Source: Clostridiales bacterium
GTDB lineage: Bacteria; Bacillota; Clostridia; Christensenellales; Pumilibacteraceae
Length of the DNA: 64,000 bases
Assembly (NCBI GenBank): GCA_022508505.1
Contig: JAFLVC010000003.1
Coordinates: forward strand, 93,910-157,909
Reading direction: 5' to 3'
Each line of letters starts with the position of its first letter. Position 1 is the first letter of the stretch. The notes beneath the pieces were generated by a model that searched no databases, was not told the DNA's origin, and was given only the letters and a program-made list of their open reading frames with translations. Positions 10,415 through 20,632 of this stretch are shown here, one piece after another. A program made the position numbers and the translations under genes.

Positions 10415-11821
10415 ATGGAACAAGTACAGCGCATACTCGATAAATTCGAAACTCCGTCAAACGTCGTGTCGCGCGAACTGAAGGCGGGGAGCGTCTCCGG
10501 CGCCGTCATATATCATCCCGACCTCGTCGATTCGGCGATTCTTCGCTCCGTCGTTTTTGCGCTCGAGCACTGCGAAGAAAAGACGCTCGAGGATTTTGCG
10601 AAGTACGTCTTGTACGAGAGCGAGACCGAGCTTTCGGAGGAAGTAGACGACAGCATAAACAGCCTTCTTTCGGGGGACATGCTCTTGTGCGTCGAGGGCG
10701 ATGACAGATACCTCGTGATAAACGCGCGATCATACGAAAAGCGCGCCGTCACCGAGCCGCCGACGGAAACCGTAATGCGCGGACCGCGCGAGGGCTTTAT
10801 CGAGGACCTAAAGACAAACCTGTCGTTGTTGGAGCGCCGCCTGAAAACGCCCGACTTAGCCATAGAAAGGCTCACCGTCGGGCGCAGAACAAAGACCAAT
10901 ATAGCAATGTGCTATATCAAAGGCATCGCCGATCCGCGCGTCGTAAAGAAAGTAAAAAAACACCTCGACGAAATCGACATCGACGGCATAACGGACAGCA
11001 ATTATCTCGTGCCGTATCTCGAGGAAAACCCGCTGTCGCTTTTTACTCAGGTCGGCATGGCGGAAAAGCCGGACATCGTAACGGCAAAAATGCTCGAAGG
11101 GCGCGTAGCAATCATAGTCGACGGTTCTCCGATTGTCGTGACTGTTCCGTTCGTTCTTGTCGAGGACTTTCAGTCGGGCGAGGACTATTATCAGCGGTCG
11201 ATGTTCGCGACGTTTATAAGGGTTATACGCTACGTCGGGCTTGCGCTCGCGCTGCTGCTTCCCGCGCTGTACGTCGCGCTTCAAAACTTCCACTACATGC
11301 TCATTCCCGTGCGGTTTATGATTACGCTGATGGCGGCGATAAAAGGGCTGCCGCTGTCGCCGCTTGCGGAAACGCTTTGCGTGCTGCTGCTGTTCGAAAT
11401 CATACGTGAAACGAGCGTGAGAATGCCGCGCGCCGTCGGCATGGCGATGAGCATTGTCGGCGCGCTCGTTCTTGGCGAGACAGCGGTAAACGCCGGCATT
11501 ATAAGCTCGCCGGCGGTTATGGTGACGGCGCTTAGCTCTATTGCGATGTTTGCCGTGCCCAACATGATAGGTTCGACCAGCGTGCTGCGTTTGGCGTTTA
11601 CGATAATGGGCGGGCTTTGCGGACTGTACGGACTTATCCTCGCGGTGCTATTCACTCTTCACTATATTTGCTCGATGAACGGCTACGGCGCGCCGTACCT
11701 CGCGCCGATGACGCCGCTCATATATTCGGACTTTAAAGATTCCATAGAGCGCGCTCCGCTCAAAGACCTCAAAAAGCGTCCCAAATCCATTCCCAATATA
11801 AACTCCACACGGCAGGCGTAG
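10415..11821 (+). CDS. GerA-family spore germination protein (GerAA/SpoVAF-like)
   Basis: GerA family: DLAIERLTVGRRTKTNIAMCYIKGIADPRVV; C-terminal TM block; followed by GerB- and GerC-type genes. Confidence 0.9.
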   Translation: MEQVQRILDKFETPSNVVSRELKAGSVSGAVIYHPDLVDSAILRSVVFALEHCEEKTLEDFAKYVLYESETELSEEVDDSINSLLSGDMLLCVEGDDRYLVINARSYEKRAVTEPPTETVMRGPREGFIEDLKTNLSLLERRLKTPDLAIERLTVGRRTKTNIAMCYIKGIADPRVVKKVKKHLDEIDIDGITDSNYLVPYLEENPLSLFTQVGMAEKPDIVTAKMLEGRVAIIVDGSPIVVTVPFVLVEDFQSGEDYYQRSMFATFIRVIRYVGLALALLLPALYVALQNFHYMLIPVRFMITLMAAIKGLPLSPLAETLCVLLLFEIIRETSVRMPRAVGMAMSIVGALVLGETAVNAGIISSPAVMVTALSSIAMFAVPNMIGSTSVLRLAFTIMGGLCGLYGLILAVLFTLHYICSMNGYGAPYLAPMTPLIYSDFKDSIERAPLKDLKKRPKSIPNINSTRQA

Positions 11822-11822
11822 C

Positions 11823-13037
11823 ATGGCACAATCAAACGTAAACGAAAAGCAGATTAACAGCACGGCGCAAAGCGACAAAGAAGCGCAAAAGACGCCCGGC
11901 AAAACTACCGAAACAAAGCAGTCTACAAGCAAACAGCTTATAGTCGTCGTCTTTATTTTATCGCTTGCGACAAAGCTGTATTTGCTGCCGATATACCTTA
12001 TACAGATGACGGGGCGGGACGCATATATTGCGCTTTCGATAGAAGTCGCGTTCGATCTCATCGCGCTCGGGCTCCTTCTCGCTGCGATAATGCTTGCAGG
12101 GGACAAGAGCTTTTTCGAACTGCTTGAAGAGGTGATAGGCAAGGTCGGGGCTAAGATATTCGTCGCTTTTGTCGCGTTGTTTTTGTTCTTCAAGCTCAAT
12201 ATTTCCGCCGCAGAAACGTCTACGTTTTACTCGGACAACGTATTTGCCGACTTCGACGCGCCGTTTATGATAATCGTGCTTTTGATATTCCTCGGCAGTG
12301 TGGCTAATCACACTCTGCGCTCGCTGTGCCGAATCAACGAGCTGATGGCGCCTATCGTCGCGCTCGGAATCGTAATGCTTATTGCGATAGTGATAGCGAC
12401 CGGCTTTGATTTTGCCAATATCTTTCCTGCTATGCGAAACGGTCTCGACTTTAGGCGCGCGATGATGCGCAACGCGGCATGGATAGGCGATTTCACTCCG
12501 CTTGTGCTGTTTATAGGGCGGACCAAAACAAAAAAGCATACGGCGGTGTTTGCCGCGGCGTCCGGCACTGTCGGAAGCGCGGTCGTCGTGTTCTTCGGAA
12601 TAGTGCTTTGCGCGGCGTTCGGCAATATCAAAAACTTTGCCGACAGCTGTACTAACATATCGAACATCTTGCAGTTTTCGATAGGCAACGTTTACGGTCG
12701 GATAGACCTGCTGTCGTCCATATTGTGGAGCGTGTCCGCATTTATCGAAACGGCGCTTTTCTTTTACGCGACCTGTCGGTGCGTTGAATACGTTATAGGC
12801 AGAAACATTCACTTTTGGGTGGGGTTGTCTCTGTGCGTGATATTGTACTTTTTGCAGGTGTTCGCTATGACCGATCCCACGATTTTTTCCACAGTGGCGT
12901 CGTGTATTCCGACGGCGGTGATGACGCCCGTGTTTGCGATTTTGATTCCCGCTCTCGCGCTCATTTCGGCAATCGTCGTGAGGAAGCGAGACAAGAAACA
13001 GTCCGAGCAAGGGAGTGAAAACGAGGCTGAAAAATGA
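11823..13037 (+). CDS. GerAB-type spore germination permease
   Basis: About 10 hydrophobic segments, APC-like permease between gerA- and gerC-type genes. Confidence 0.82.
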   Translation: MAQSNVNEKQINSTAQSDKEAQKTPGKTTETKQSTSKQLIVVVFILSLATKLYLLPIYLIQMTGRDAYIALSIEVAFDLIALGLLLAAIMLAGDKSFFELLEEVIGKVGAKIFVAFVALFLFFKLNISAAETSTFYSDNVFADFDAPFMIIVLLIFLGSVANHTLRSLCRINELMAPIVALGIVMLIAIVIATGFDFANIFPAMRNGLDFRRAMMRNAAWIGDFTPLVLFIGRTKTKKHTAVFAAASGTVGSAVVVFFGIVLCAAFGNIKNFADSCTNISNILQFSIGNVYGRIDLLSSILWSVSAFIETALFFYATCRCVEYVIGRNIHFWVGLSLCVILYFLQVFAMTDPTIFSTVASCIPTAVMTPVFAILIPALALISAIVVRKRDKKQSEQGSENEAEK

Positions 13038-14218
13038 GGATTACGGAAAGAAGAAAATTATTGATATACAAGCTGTTGCTGTTCGTTTTTGCATTCGTAC
13101 TCGCGTTTATGCCGTCTACTGCGTCGCGCAACCTCGAGGTCAACAGCCGCGTAATAGTGGAAATGCTCGGCATCGACGGCGCCGACGAGATAGAACTCAC
13201 CGCACAGTACGTCATGCCGACCGACACGCCCGACGCTACGACAAAGGACAAGGTTACTGTCAAAGCGAAGTCGATTACGGAAGCGGTCGAAGCGCTTAAC
13301 ACCGCGCTCGGAAGAAGAGCGGAGCTCGGTCAATGCTCGGTGATCGTCGCGGGCAAGGACATCAAGCCCGACGTTCTCGGAACGCTTATGAACGCGACCG
13401 ACGTCACCGCAAACGTGTACCTGACAGCCGCGTCCGACAAGGCGTCCGACGCCGTTGGCGACATCACCGAGTTCATGAAAAAGACGGGCGCAACCGAAGC
13501 CGACTTTATCGCGTACAGCACAAAACAGGCGCACGTCGCAACCGTAACCATTCTGAACTTCCTTTCTGACCTTGGCTCCGCGTCGAAAACCGCGTATATG
13601 CCGATTATCGAAATGATAAAAGAAGAAGGAGGATCGGGAGGCGGACAGAGCGGAGGCGGGCAGAGCGGCGGTTCGGACGGACAAAGCGGCGGAGGCGGAT
13701 CGGGCGAGCAGAAAAAAGAGCCTGTCGGTATGAAGGTGGAAAAGCTCGCACTGTACAATAATGACGGAAGAGTGGGCGAATTGGAGAGCTCCGCGGCGCG
13801 CGGCGTCGCTTGGATAAGCGCGCCTATAGAAAACGGCGTCGTTGTGTCAAAGGTCAAGTACAAAGGCGACGAATACGACGTGTCGGCGCGGCTTCTCGAC
13901 AAGAGCGTAAGTATAGACGTTTTGCCAAAGAAAAACCGCGCGGTGATAAATTTGACGGCGACGGTGCAGCCCAATTGCGATAAGTTCAACGTGCTCGAAG
14001 CTAAAAAAGACAAAAAGACCAAGGCGGCGATAAAGGCCGGCTTTTCGGAGGCTATCAAAAAAGAGATGAAAGCGGCGTACGAGGACTCGTTGGCGCTCGG
14101 ACTCGATCCGCTGTTTGTGGGCCAGCAGTTTTACCGCTTCGAACCCGACTTTTTCGAGAAGGGCTACGAGCTCGGCAATACTAAGGTGGTCTTTAATGTG
14201 AACGTGCTGTTGAAGTAA
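13034..14218 (+). CDS. Ger(x)C-family spore germination protein, with a Gly/Gln/Ser-rich insertion
   Basis: EVNSRVIVEMLGIDGADEIELTAQYVMP N-terminal domain; C-terminal DPLFVGQQFYRFEPDFFEK; gene order A-B-C. Confidence 0.82.
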   Translation: MRITERRKLLIYKLLLFVFAFVLAFMPSTASRNLEVNSRVIVEMLGIDGADEIELTAQYVMPTDTPDATTKDKVTVKAKSITEAVEALNTALGRRAELGQCSVIVAGKDIKPDVLGTLMNATDVTANVYLTAASDKASDAVGDITEFMKKTGATEADFIAYSTKQAHVATVTILNFLSDLGSASKTAYMPIIEMIKEEGGSGGGQSGGGQSGGSDGQSGGGGSGEQKKEPVGMKVEKLALYNNDGRVGELESSAARGVAWISAPIENGVVVSKVKYKGDEYDVSARLLDKSVSIDVLPKKNRAVINLTATVQPNCDKFNVLEAKKDKKTKAAIKAGFSEAIKKEMKAAYEDSLALGLDPLFVGQQFYRFEPDFFEKGYELGNTKVVFNVNVLLK

Positions 14219-14261
14219 CGTGCAATTGAAAGAGAAAAATGCGAAAACGGATATAAAAGAC

Positions 14262-14290
14262 TTGACATACCTTTTCTTATCGCGTATAAT
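14262..14290 (+). promoter_or_regulatory. Perfect-consensus promoter of rpsU
   Basis: TTGACA (14262-14267), 17 bp, TATAAT (14285-14290). Confidence 0.85.
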
Positions 14291-14325
14291 ACTTTTACAA
14301 AATACGAGTTCACGGAACAAAGGCG

Positions 14326-14508
14326 GTGAAAAAAGTGTCGGTCGTACATGTCGGCGAAAACGAATCTCTCGACAGCGCGCTCAAGCGTTTTAAGCGCAAG
14401 TGCCAAAAGGACAATATCCTCGGCGATATGCGCAAGAAAGAGTACTACGAAAAGCCTTCCGTAAAGCGCAAGAAGAAGGAAGAGGCGGCGCGCAAGCGCT
14501 TCCGTTAA
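14326..14508 (+). CDS. rpsU: 30S ribosomal protein S21 (GTG start)
   Basis: [48 protein letters not shown]. Confidence 0.95.
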   Translation: MKKVSVVHVGENESLDSALKRFKRKCQKDNILGDMRKKEYYEKPSVKRKKKEEAARKRFR

Positions 14509-14574
14509 GTCCCGGACGAGTTCGTCCACAGCTTTGGAGTTTAGCGAAGCACGACTTCGCTGCCAACATTATAT

Positions 14575-14614
14575 AACGGCGTCGACATGATTTCGGCGCC
14601 GTTCTCTTTTTGTG
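14575..14614 (+). terminator. Likely intrinsic terminator downstream of rpsU
   Basis: AACGGCG...CGCCGTT stem followed by ctcttttt. Confidence 0.55.
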
Positions 14615-14624
14615 CTGTCGTGCT

Positions 14625-17270
14625 TTATTCCCAACGCGAGACGCGCTTGCGCCTGCCGTATGTCACTTCGTAGTTTTGGGTGATATACGCACTTCTGCGG
14701 CAGGTCAAAATCAGCTTGCGCCCATCCGCAGTGCGCGTATAAACCGTTTCCATACGCCCCATTGAGCGCTTTAGGTACTTTGCAAGGCACTCTGCGTACT
14801 CGCTTTTTGTTCCGAGCACCTCGGGACAGGCGAGCGCGTGCCTATACTGCAAACCTCCTGTGCGCCCGCGCGGGATCAACAAATAGCGCGGATTGTTGAT
14901 GGGCGAGAGCAGTTCTTTTATTGCGCCGTGAAAGATATTCTGGTCGTGAACGGAAGCGTTTAGAAGCTCGGCTTGAATAAACAACCCGCATTCGTCAGCT
15001 TCAACCTTAACCCGAGAGCCCTTGGAGACGATGTTAAGCTCTTGCATTGCATTCAATATACATTCCGCAAGAGTTCGGACCGAGCGGACGGAATTTAAGT
15101 GCGTCAATATTTTGGTAACCAACAGTCTGTACCACGAGACGGCGGAAAATGCACAGACAATCACGAGTAGGGCTGCGATGGGATACCGCTCAACCTGAGC
15201 GAGCGATGAGCTGACGAATGTCGCTATAAGCGCCCCAAGCCCGCCGCCGAAAATGGCGAAAAGCGCCGTTGCGAGGGCAAGATTGACAAACAAAAACGGC
15301 GGCGTGCGATTTTGCTTTGGAATATCGCTCACTTCATTGAGCCGCGCGGAAGCGTTTACGCCGTTTCTCCACGCGTCGCGCAGCTTTTTGCCGTCGCGCG
15401 AACGCTCGATCATGGCGTCGTTTATGCGGACTATGCCTTTTTCGTCGTATGGCGGCTTCAAAACAGTAACTCGCGATATGCCGCTTTCTATTTCTCCCGT
15501 GCCGTAGTTGGGCGCGACGAAGCAGTCGAATCGGCGGGCAACGGTATCGAAATCATATGAAAGCAGCTCGTTCTTGTTTTCTCTTGCAATGTTCGCAAGC
15601 TGTTCGCGAACGTCTTTAGAATAGAGGCGGGGGCGCTCGACAGTGACGAGGTGCCAGATGTTAGCCGTTTTGTCGGGCCGTGTTTTGTCCGTGCGAATCG
15701 CCCGTCCGCGCATTTGGTTTGAGAGCATGAAGCTTCCCACAAAGCTCGCCAAAATGAGCGAGTTTACGCACGGCGCGTCCCAGCCCTCGCCGAGCAGCGA
15801 TTTCGTGCCCACCATGACGGTAATGACGCCTTTTTCGAAAAGGCTTCCGACGATGCGCACCTTTTCACGGTTGTCGGCGCGAAAGTCGTAAACGGCATAA
15901 CCTGTGTCGCCGAGCGGAGAAGCGTTAAAGTCGATATTGTCGGCGCGAAGGTAATCTTCGCAGCAATCGGGGAGAATGATAAGACTGCCCGAAAGCGCGC
16001 CTACGGGAACGCCCGTGCGGCGCGCCGCTTCGAATGCGCTCACTACGCTCACGCTGTCTGGAGCGGCGTCGGAGCCGATGAGCTCGAGGCTTTCTTTTTT
16101 GATATAATCGGTCAAAACGAGCAGTCGGAGGTCGTCATGTTTGTCTTGGTGCTCGCTCATTACGATTTTCTCGATGCTCTTCAGCTTGCCGACAGAGGAA
16201 ACGAGTTTTCTTTTGAGGTTTTCGTTAAGCGTCAAGGCGACCTCGCCGCGCTCGATTACGGAATGGCGCTTGAAGATTTCGGCGCACTCCTTGCGCTCGG
16301 CGTCTGTCAAGAGCGCGCCGTTCAATAGAAAATTAACGGCGGTTTCAAATCGTTCCGTCGCGGGCGGCGGAAGCTTGCTGCCTCCTGTCAGAGTGCGAAT
16401 CAGCTTTTTGTCGAAGGAAATTCCGCACACTGCGCAAAACGAGAGAAGAGCGATTATCTCTTTCGTGTTCGTGTATAGAAAATCGTAGTCGTCGGTAAAC
16501 TCGAGAAGGCGGTCGTACGCTTTTTGCACCAGCCCCGACGCCGTCAATTCCGCGATTGCGTCGAACGTTCTTTCGTGATATGCGTCGAAGGCGGCGGCTT
16601 CTTTGTCGGTGGGGTAATTGAAATACAGATAGTCTTGATGCGGACACAGCGTTCCTTGCTTTACAAGCTCGGGGACGAAAATTTCCTCGTCGATTTCGCC
16701 GCACACTCCGACATAGCGTTTCCACTCGTTCGGTTTGGAGTCGTAGGGCGGTGTGGCGGTCAGCGCAATGATTTTTATTTCGCCTTCCAGCGCAGATATA
16801 AAGCTTTCGAGAGCTTTCTGCCACTCGTTCTGCAGGTGGTGCGCTTCGTCCAAGCACACGGTCTTTACGCCGTACCGCTTCACTTCGGCTATCAAATCGA
16901 GCGAGGCGTAGTCGAGCCCGTCCTCCGCGTCCTTCTTGCGCTTCATCGCGGCGTGCAATGCTTGATAAGTGATTGAAGTAATCGGCGCTAAGCGGTTTAG
17001 GTCGTAGGAAAAGTATTCTGTCGTATCATTACCGTCCAAAAAGCTTTCGGTAAAGCGCTCGCCCCATTGGTTGCGAATAGTTGTCGTGGGCGACAGAATG
17101 ATGCAGGGCGCTTTAAGTCTACGGATAAGTTCCAAGCCGAGAACCGTCTTTCCGCTTCCCGGCGCGGCAACGATATGTATGCGCCCGTCCGACAAATACT
17201 CGTCTGCGCCGTCGAGAATGTTTTGCTGATATGTTCGGAATTGCCCGTGAAAGTGAATGTTGTCGAACAT
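14625..17270 (-). CDS. DEAH-box SF2 helicase/ATPase with C-terminal transmembrane segments
   Basis: Walker A AAPGSGKT, LDEAHH, ALTATPP, SNQMRGRAIRTDK; hydrophobic FLFVNLALATALFAIFGGGLGALIATFV and YPIAALLVIVCAFSAVSW. Confidence 0.85.
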   Translation of the reverse strand: MFDNIHFHGQFRTYQQNILDGADEYLSDGRIHIVAAPGSGKTVLGLELIRRLKAPCIILSPTTTIRNQWGERFTESFLDGNDTTEYFSYDLNRLAPITSITYQALHAAMKRKKDAEDGLDYASLDLIAEVKRYGVKTVCLDEAHHLQNEWQKALESFISALEGEIKIIALTATPPYDSKPNEWKRYVGVCGEIDEEIFVPELVKQGTLCPHQDYLYFNYPTDKEAAAFDAYHERTFDAIAELTASGLVQKAYDRLLEFTDDYDFLYTNTKEIIALLSFCAVCGISFDKKLIRTLTGGSKLPPPATERFETAVNFLLNGALLTDAERKECAEIFKRHSVIERGEVALTLNENLKRKLVSSVGKLKSIEKIVMSEHQDKHDDLRLLVLTDYIKKESLELIGSDAAPDSVSVVSAFEAARRTGVPVGALSGSLIILPDCCEDYLRADNIDFNASPLGDTGYAVYDFRADNREKVRIVGSLFEKGVITVMVGTKSLLGEGWDAPCVNSLILASFVGSFMLSNQMRGRAIRTDKTRPDKTANIWHLVTVERPRLYSKDVREQLANIARENKNELLSYDFDTVARRFDCFVAPNYGTGEIESGISRVTVLKPPYDEKGIVRINDAMIERSRDGKKLRDAWRNGVNASARLNEVSDIPKQNRTPPFLFVNLALATALFAIFGGGLGALIATFVSSSLAQVERYPIAALLVIVCAFSAVSWYRLLVTKILTHLNSVRSVRTLAECILNAMQELNIVSKGSRVKVEADECGLFIQAELLNASVHDQNIFHGAIKELLSPINNPRYLLIPRGRTGGLQYRHALACPEVLGTKSEYAECLAKYLKRSMGRMETVYTRTADGRKLILTCRRSAYITQNYEVTYGRRKRVSRWE

Positions 17271-17521
17271 AGTAACATTATATCATCAATTAATTACGCT
17301 GTCAATAAATGCTTTCAAAACTAAGCTGTGACGTACACATAACAACATCTTGTGTGTGCCGCCGCCCGAAAAACAACAGCATATTGCGGTTACAAAAATT
17401 CCATAAAATTCCACAAAAATTCCCGCAAGAAATATGTTGACAAATGGCGAATTTTGAGGTTCAATGGAAGTACTCTTCTAAAAAACATAGGGCTTTTGCC
17501 TTTGGAGAGAAAGGGGGTTGC

Positions 17522-17851
17522 ATGAAACGCCGTGATTACTTAGTGCATATTTTAGTGAGGTCGGGCTTTCGTACTTCGCTCAAAGGCTTCGACCAGTTTT
17601 GTAAATGTGTAGAGCTGTATTCCGACGACAGATCGTCGACTATGTCGGATATCTATTCCAAGGTGTCTGTAGATTTTCGTTGCAGCAAGAGCTCGGTCGA
17701 AAAGAATCTCCGCAGACTGTTCGTCGGCGCAAACGCGGGAAAGGTGATAGGCGACCTGTTCGGCACCGAGTTCGCCGACGCGAGCGTAAAGGAAGTCGTC
17801 GCGCTGTTTTGCAATTACGTAGAGCTCAATAGAGAGTATTACGCAAACTAA
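17522..17851 (+). CDS. Stand-alone Spo0A C-terminal-domain-like protein (no receiver domain)
   Basis: LVHILVRSGFRTSLKGFDQFCKCVEL...SKVSVDFRCSKSSVEKNLRRLF...IGDLFG resembles the Spo0A effector domain; RBS-like aaaggggg before ATG 17522. Confidence 0.6.
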   Translation: MKRRDYLVHILVRSGFRTSLKGFDQFCKCVELYSDDRSSTMSDIYSKVSVDFRCSKSSVEKNLRRLFVGANAGKVIGDLFGTEFADASVKEVVALFCNYVELNREYYAN

Positions 17852-17895
17852 AACGACGCCATAACGGCGCCGCTTCGTAGTCGAATCGGACTTGA

Positions 17896-19269
17896 TTATA
17901 TGCTTTCGAGCTTTGACAGGAGCGTCGATATTTGGCGCTTGACTTCTTGGGGCGCACAACCGCCCTTGACAGTTCGCCGCGACACTGCGCTCTCTGCGGT
18001 GACGGCGGTGTGTATGTCCTGTTCAAACAGCGGTGAGAAAGATTTATACTCGTCGAGCGACAGCGTTTGCAAGTTTTTGCCGTTTGCTATACAGCTTTTA
18101 ACGATATTTCCCGTTATTTCGTGCGCCGTGCGGAATGGTACGCCGCGTGCGGCGAGATAGTCTGCGATTTCGGTCGCGCACGAAAAGCCGCCGACAGACG
18201 CGCGCTTCATGGCGTCGCGGTCGAACTCGAGCTTTTCGAGCATGGCGGTAAACACCGTCAGCGCAAGTCGAACCGTTTTGTCGGCGTCGAACAGCGGTTC
18301 TTTATCCTCTTGCATGTCCTTGTTGTAGGCGAGAGGGAGCCCTTTAATCACGGTCAACATGGCGATTAGCTCGCCGAACACGCGCCCCGATTTTCCGCGC
18401 AGCAGCTCGGACACGTCGGGGTTTTTCTTTTGCGGCATGATGGACGAGCCTGTCGAAAACTCGTCGGGAAGCTTGATAAACCCGAATTCCTCGCCCGACC
18501 AATAAATAAACTCCTCGTTTATGCGCGACAGGTGCGTCATGACGAGCGCCGCCGCCGAGAGGTATTCCACCGCAAAGTCGCGGTCGGAAACGCCGTCGAG
18601 CGAGTTGTCGCATACGCCGTCAAAGCCGAGAAGCTTTGCGGTGTACTCCCTGTCGATGGGGAAGGTTGTCGACGCGCACGCGCCGCTCCCGAGCGGCAAA
18701 ATATTAACGCGCTTGCGGCAGTCGATAAGCCTTTCCGCGTCGCGCAAAAACATATTTGCGTACGCCGAAAAGTAGTGCGCGAGCGTCGTCGGCTGCGCCT
18801 TTTGCATATGCGTATACGCCGGCATATAGGTATCGAGCTCGCTTTCGGCGCGGCGGCAAAGAGCCGTCACGAGCGCTTTCAACAGCTTTACCGTTTCGTC
18901 TATGCCGTCCCGAAGGTACAGCCTTATGTCGGTCGCCACTTGGTCGTTGCGGCTTCTTGCGGTGTGCAGCTTTTTGCCGACGTCGCCTATGCGCGACACG
19001 AGCGCGTTTTCAACAAAGGAGTGAATGTCCTCAGCTCCGTCTATATTGAGCTTGCCGCTCTCTACGTCGGAGAGAATGACCTCTAAGCCCTTTACTATTG
19101 CGTTTGCTTCCGAGGCGGTTATTATCTTGCACTTGCCGAGCATTTTGCAGTGCGCGACAGAGCCCGCGATGTCCTGACGGTACATCGCCTTGTCGAAGGG
19201 GAGAGAGTCGTTGAAAAGCTCCGCTATATCGTTAAGCTCGGCAGAAAACCTGCCCGACCACAGCTTCAT
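17896..19269 (-). CDS. argH: Argininosuccinate lyase
   Basis: LWSGRFSAELNDIAELFNDSL, TGSSIMPQKKNPDVSELLRGKSGRVFG. Confidence 0.97.
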   Translation of the reverse strand: MKLWSGRFSAELNDIAELFNDSLPFDKAMYRQDIAGSVAHCKMLGKCKIITASEANAIVKGLEVILSDVESGKLNIDGAEDIHSFVENALVSRIGDVGKKLHTARSRNDQVATDIRLYLRDGIDETVKLLKALVTALCRRAESELDTYMPAYTHMQKAQPTTLAHYFSAYANMFLRDAERLIDCRKRVNILPLGSGACASTTFPIDREYTAKLLGFDGVCDNSLDGVSDRDFAVEYLSAAALVMTHLSRINEEFIYWSGEEFGFIKLPDEFSTGSSIMPQKKNPDVSELLRGKSGRVFGELIAMLTVIKGLPLAYNKDMQEDKEPLFDADKTVRLALTVFTAMLEKLEFDRDAMKRASVGGFSCATEIADYLAARGVPFRTAHEITGNIVKSCIANGKNLQTLSLDEYKSFSPLFEQDIHTAVTAESAVSRRTVKGGCAPQEVKRQISTLLSKLESI

Positions 19270-20489
19270 TATTTCTTGCCCTTTTTGTTCGCTTTTTCAA
19301 GCATCTTGGCGCGCACCTTGAGGGGCAGTCCGAACAGGTTGATAAAGCCCGCCGAATCCTTTTGGTCGTACACCTCGTCCGCGCCGAAGGTGGCGATTTC
19401 CTCGTCGTACAGGGAGTAGGGCGAGGTCATGCCCGCAGGGGTGATTTTGCCCTTGAAGAGCTTGACGCGCGTCGTGCCGGTAACGGTCTTTTGCGTGCTG
19501 TCGACAAAAGCGGAAAGCGCTTCGCGAATGGGGGTGTACCACTTGCCGTCGTAGACCAGCTCTGCGAACTTGATTGCGACGTGCTCTTTGAAGTGCGACG
19601 TGTCGCGGTCGAGCGTTATTTCCTCGAGGTTCTTGTGGCAGGCGTAGAGAATGGAGCCCGCGGGATTTTCGTAAACGCCGCGCGACTTCATGCCGACGAG
19701 GCGGTTTTCTACGAGGTCGTCGACGCCCACGCCGTGGCGGGAGCCTATCTCGTTGAGCTTTTCGATGAGTGCGACGGGCGGGAGCTTTTCGCCGTTTACG
19801 GCAACAGGCTCGCCCTCAAACCAGTCAATCGAAACGTATTCGGGCTTGTCGGGGGTAGCGGGAATGGGCTTGCTGATGAGCAGCATTTCGTCCTTGGGCT
19901 CGTTGGCGGGATCTTCGAGATCGCTGCCCTCGTGGGAGAGGTGCCAAAGGTTTCTGTCCATCGAATAGTTGTGCTCTTTGGTGACGGGAACGTCGAGGTC
20001 GTGCGCTTTTGCGTAGTCGATTTCCTCGTCGCGCGACTTGATGTCCCATATGCGCCAGGGCGCGATTATCTTCATGTCGGGCGCGAGCGCCTTAATAGTA
20101 AGCTCGAAGCGTACCTGGTCGTTGCCCTTACCCGTGCAGCCGTGGCAGATGGCGTCCGCCTTTTCGCGCTTTGCGATTTCAACCAAGCGCTTTGCTATGA
20201 CGGGACGCGCAAACGACGTGCCGAGAAGGTACTTGCCCTCGTAGACCGCGCCCGCCTTGATGGTGGGGAAAATGCAGTCTTTGACAAACTCTTCCTTGAG
20301 GTCTTCTATGTACAGCTTGGAAGCGCCGCTCTTTTTTGCCTTTTCGTGGAGAGGTTCGAGCTCGTCGCCCTGGCCGACGTCGGCGGCGACCGCTATGACG
20401 TCGCAGTCGTAGTGCTCGTGCAGCCACGGAATGATTATCGTCGTGTCAAGTCCGCCCGAATAGGCGAGAACTATCTTCATCTTTGCCAT
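19269..20489 (-). CDS. argG: Argininosuccinate synthase
   Basis: [32 protein letters not shown]. Confidence 0.97.
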   Translation of the reverse strand: MAKMKIVLAYSGGLDTTIIIPWLHEHYDCDVIAVAADVGQGDELEPLHEKAKKSGASKLYIEDLKEEFVKDCIFPTIKAGAVYEGKYLLGTSFARPVIAKRLVEIAKREKADAICHGCTGKGNDQVRFELTIKALAPDMKIIAPWRIWDIKSRDEEIDYAKAHDLDVPVTKEHNYSMDRNLWHLSHEGSDLEDPANEPKDEMLLISKPIPATPDKPEYVSIDWFEGEPVAVNGEKLPPVALIEKLNEIGSRHGVGVDDLVENRLVGMKSRGVYENPAGSILYACHKNLEEITLDRDTSHFKEHVAIKFAELVYDGKWYTPIREALSAFVDSTQKTVTGTTRVKLFKGKITPAGMTSPYSLYDEEIATFGADEVYDQKDSAGFINLFGLPLKVRAKMLEKANKKGKK

Positions 20490-20603
20490 GTTTGTATGCT
20501 CCTATAATTATGATTGATTTTATTTTACAATAATCACGCCGTTTTTGCAAACGTTTTTTAACGCCGCGCGGCAAAATATTAAATGAAATAACATCAAAAA
20601 CAG

Positions 20604-20632
20604 TTTACAAACCCAAAATAACGTGGTACAAT
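20604..20632 (+). promoter_or_regulatory. rpsO promoter
   Basis: TTTACA (20604-20609), 17 bp, TACAAT (20627-20632). Confidence 0.7.
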
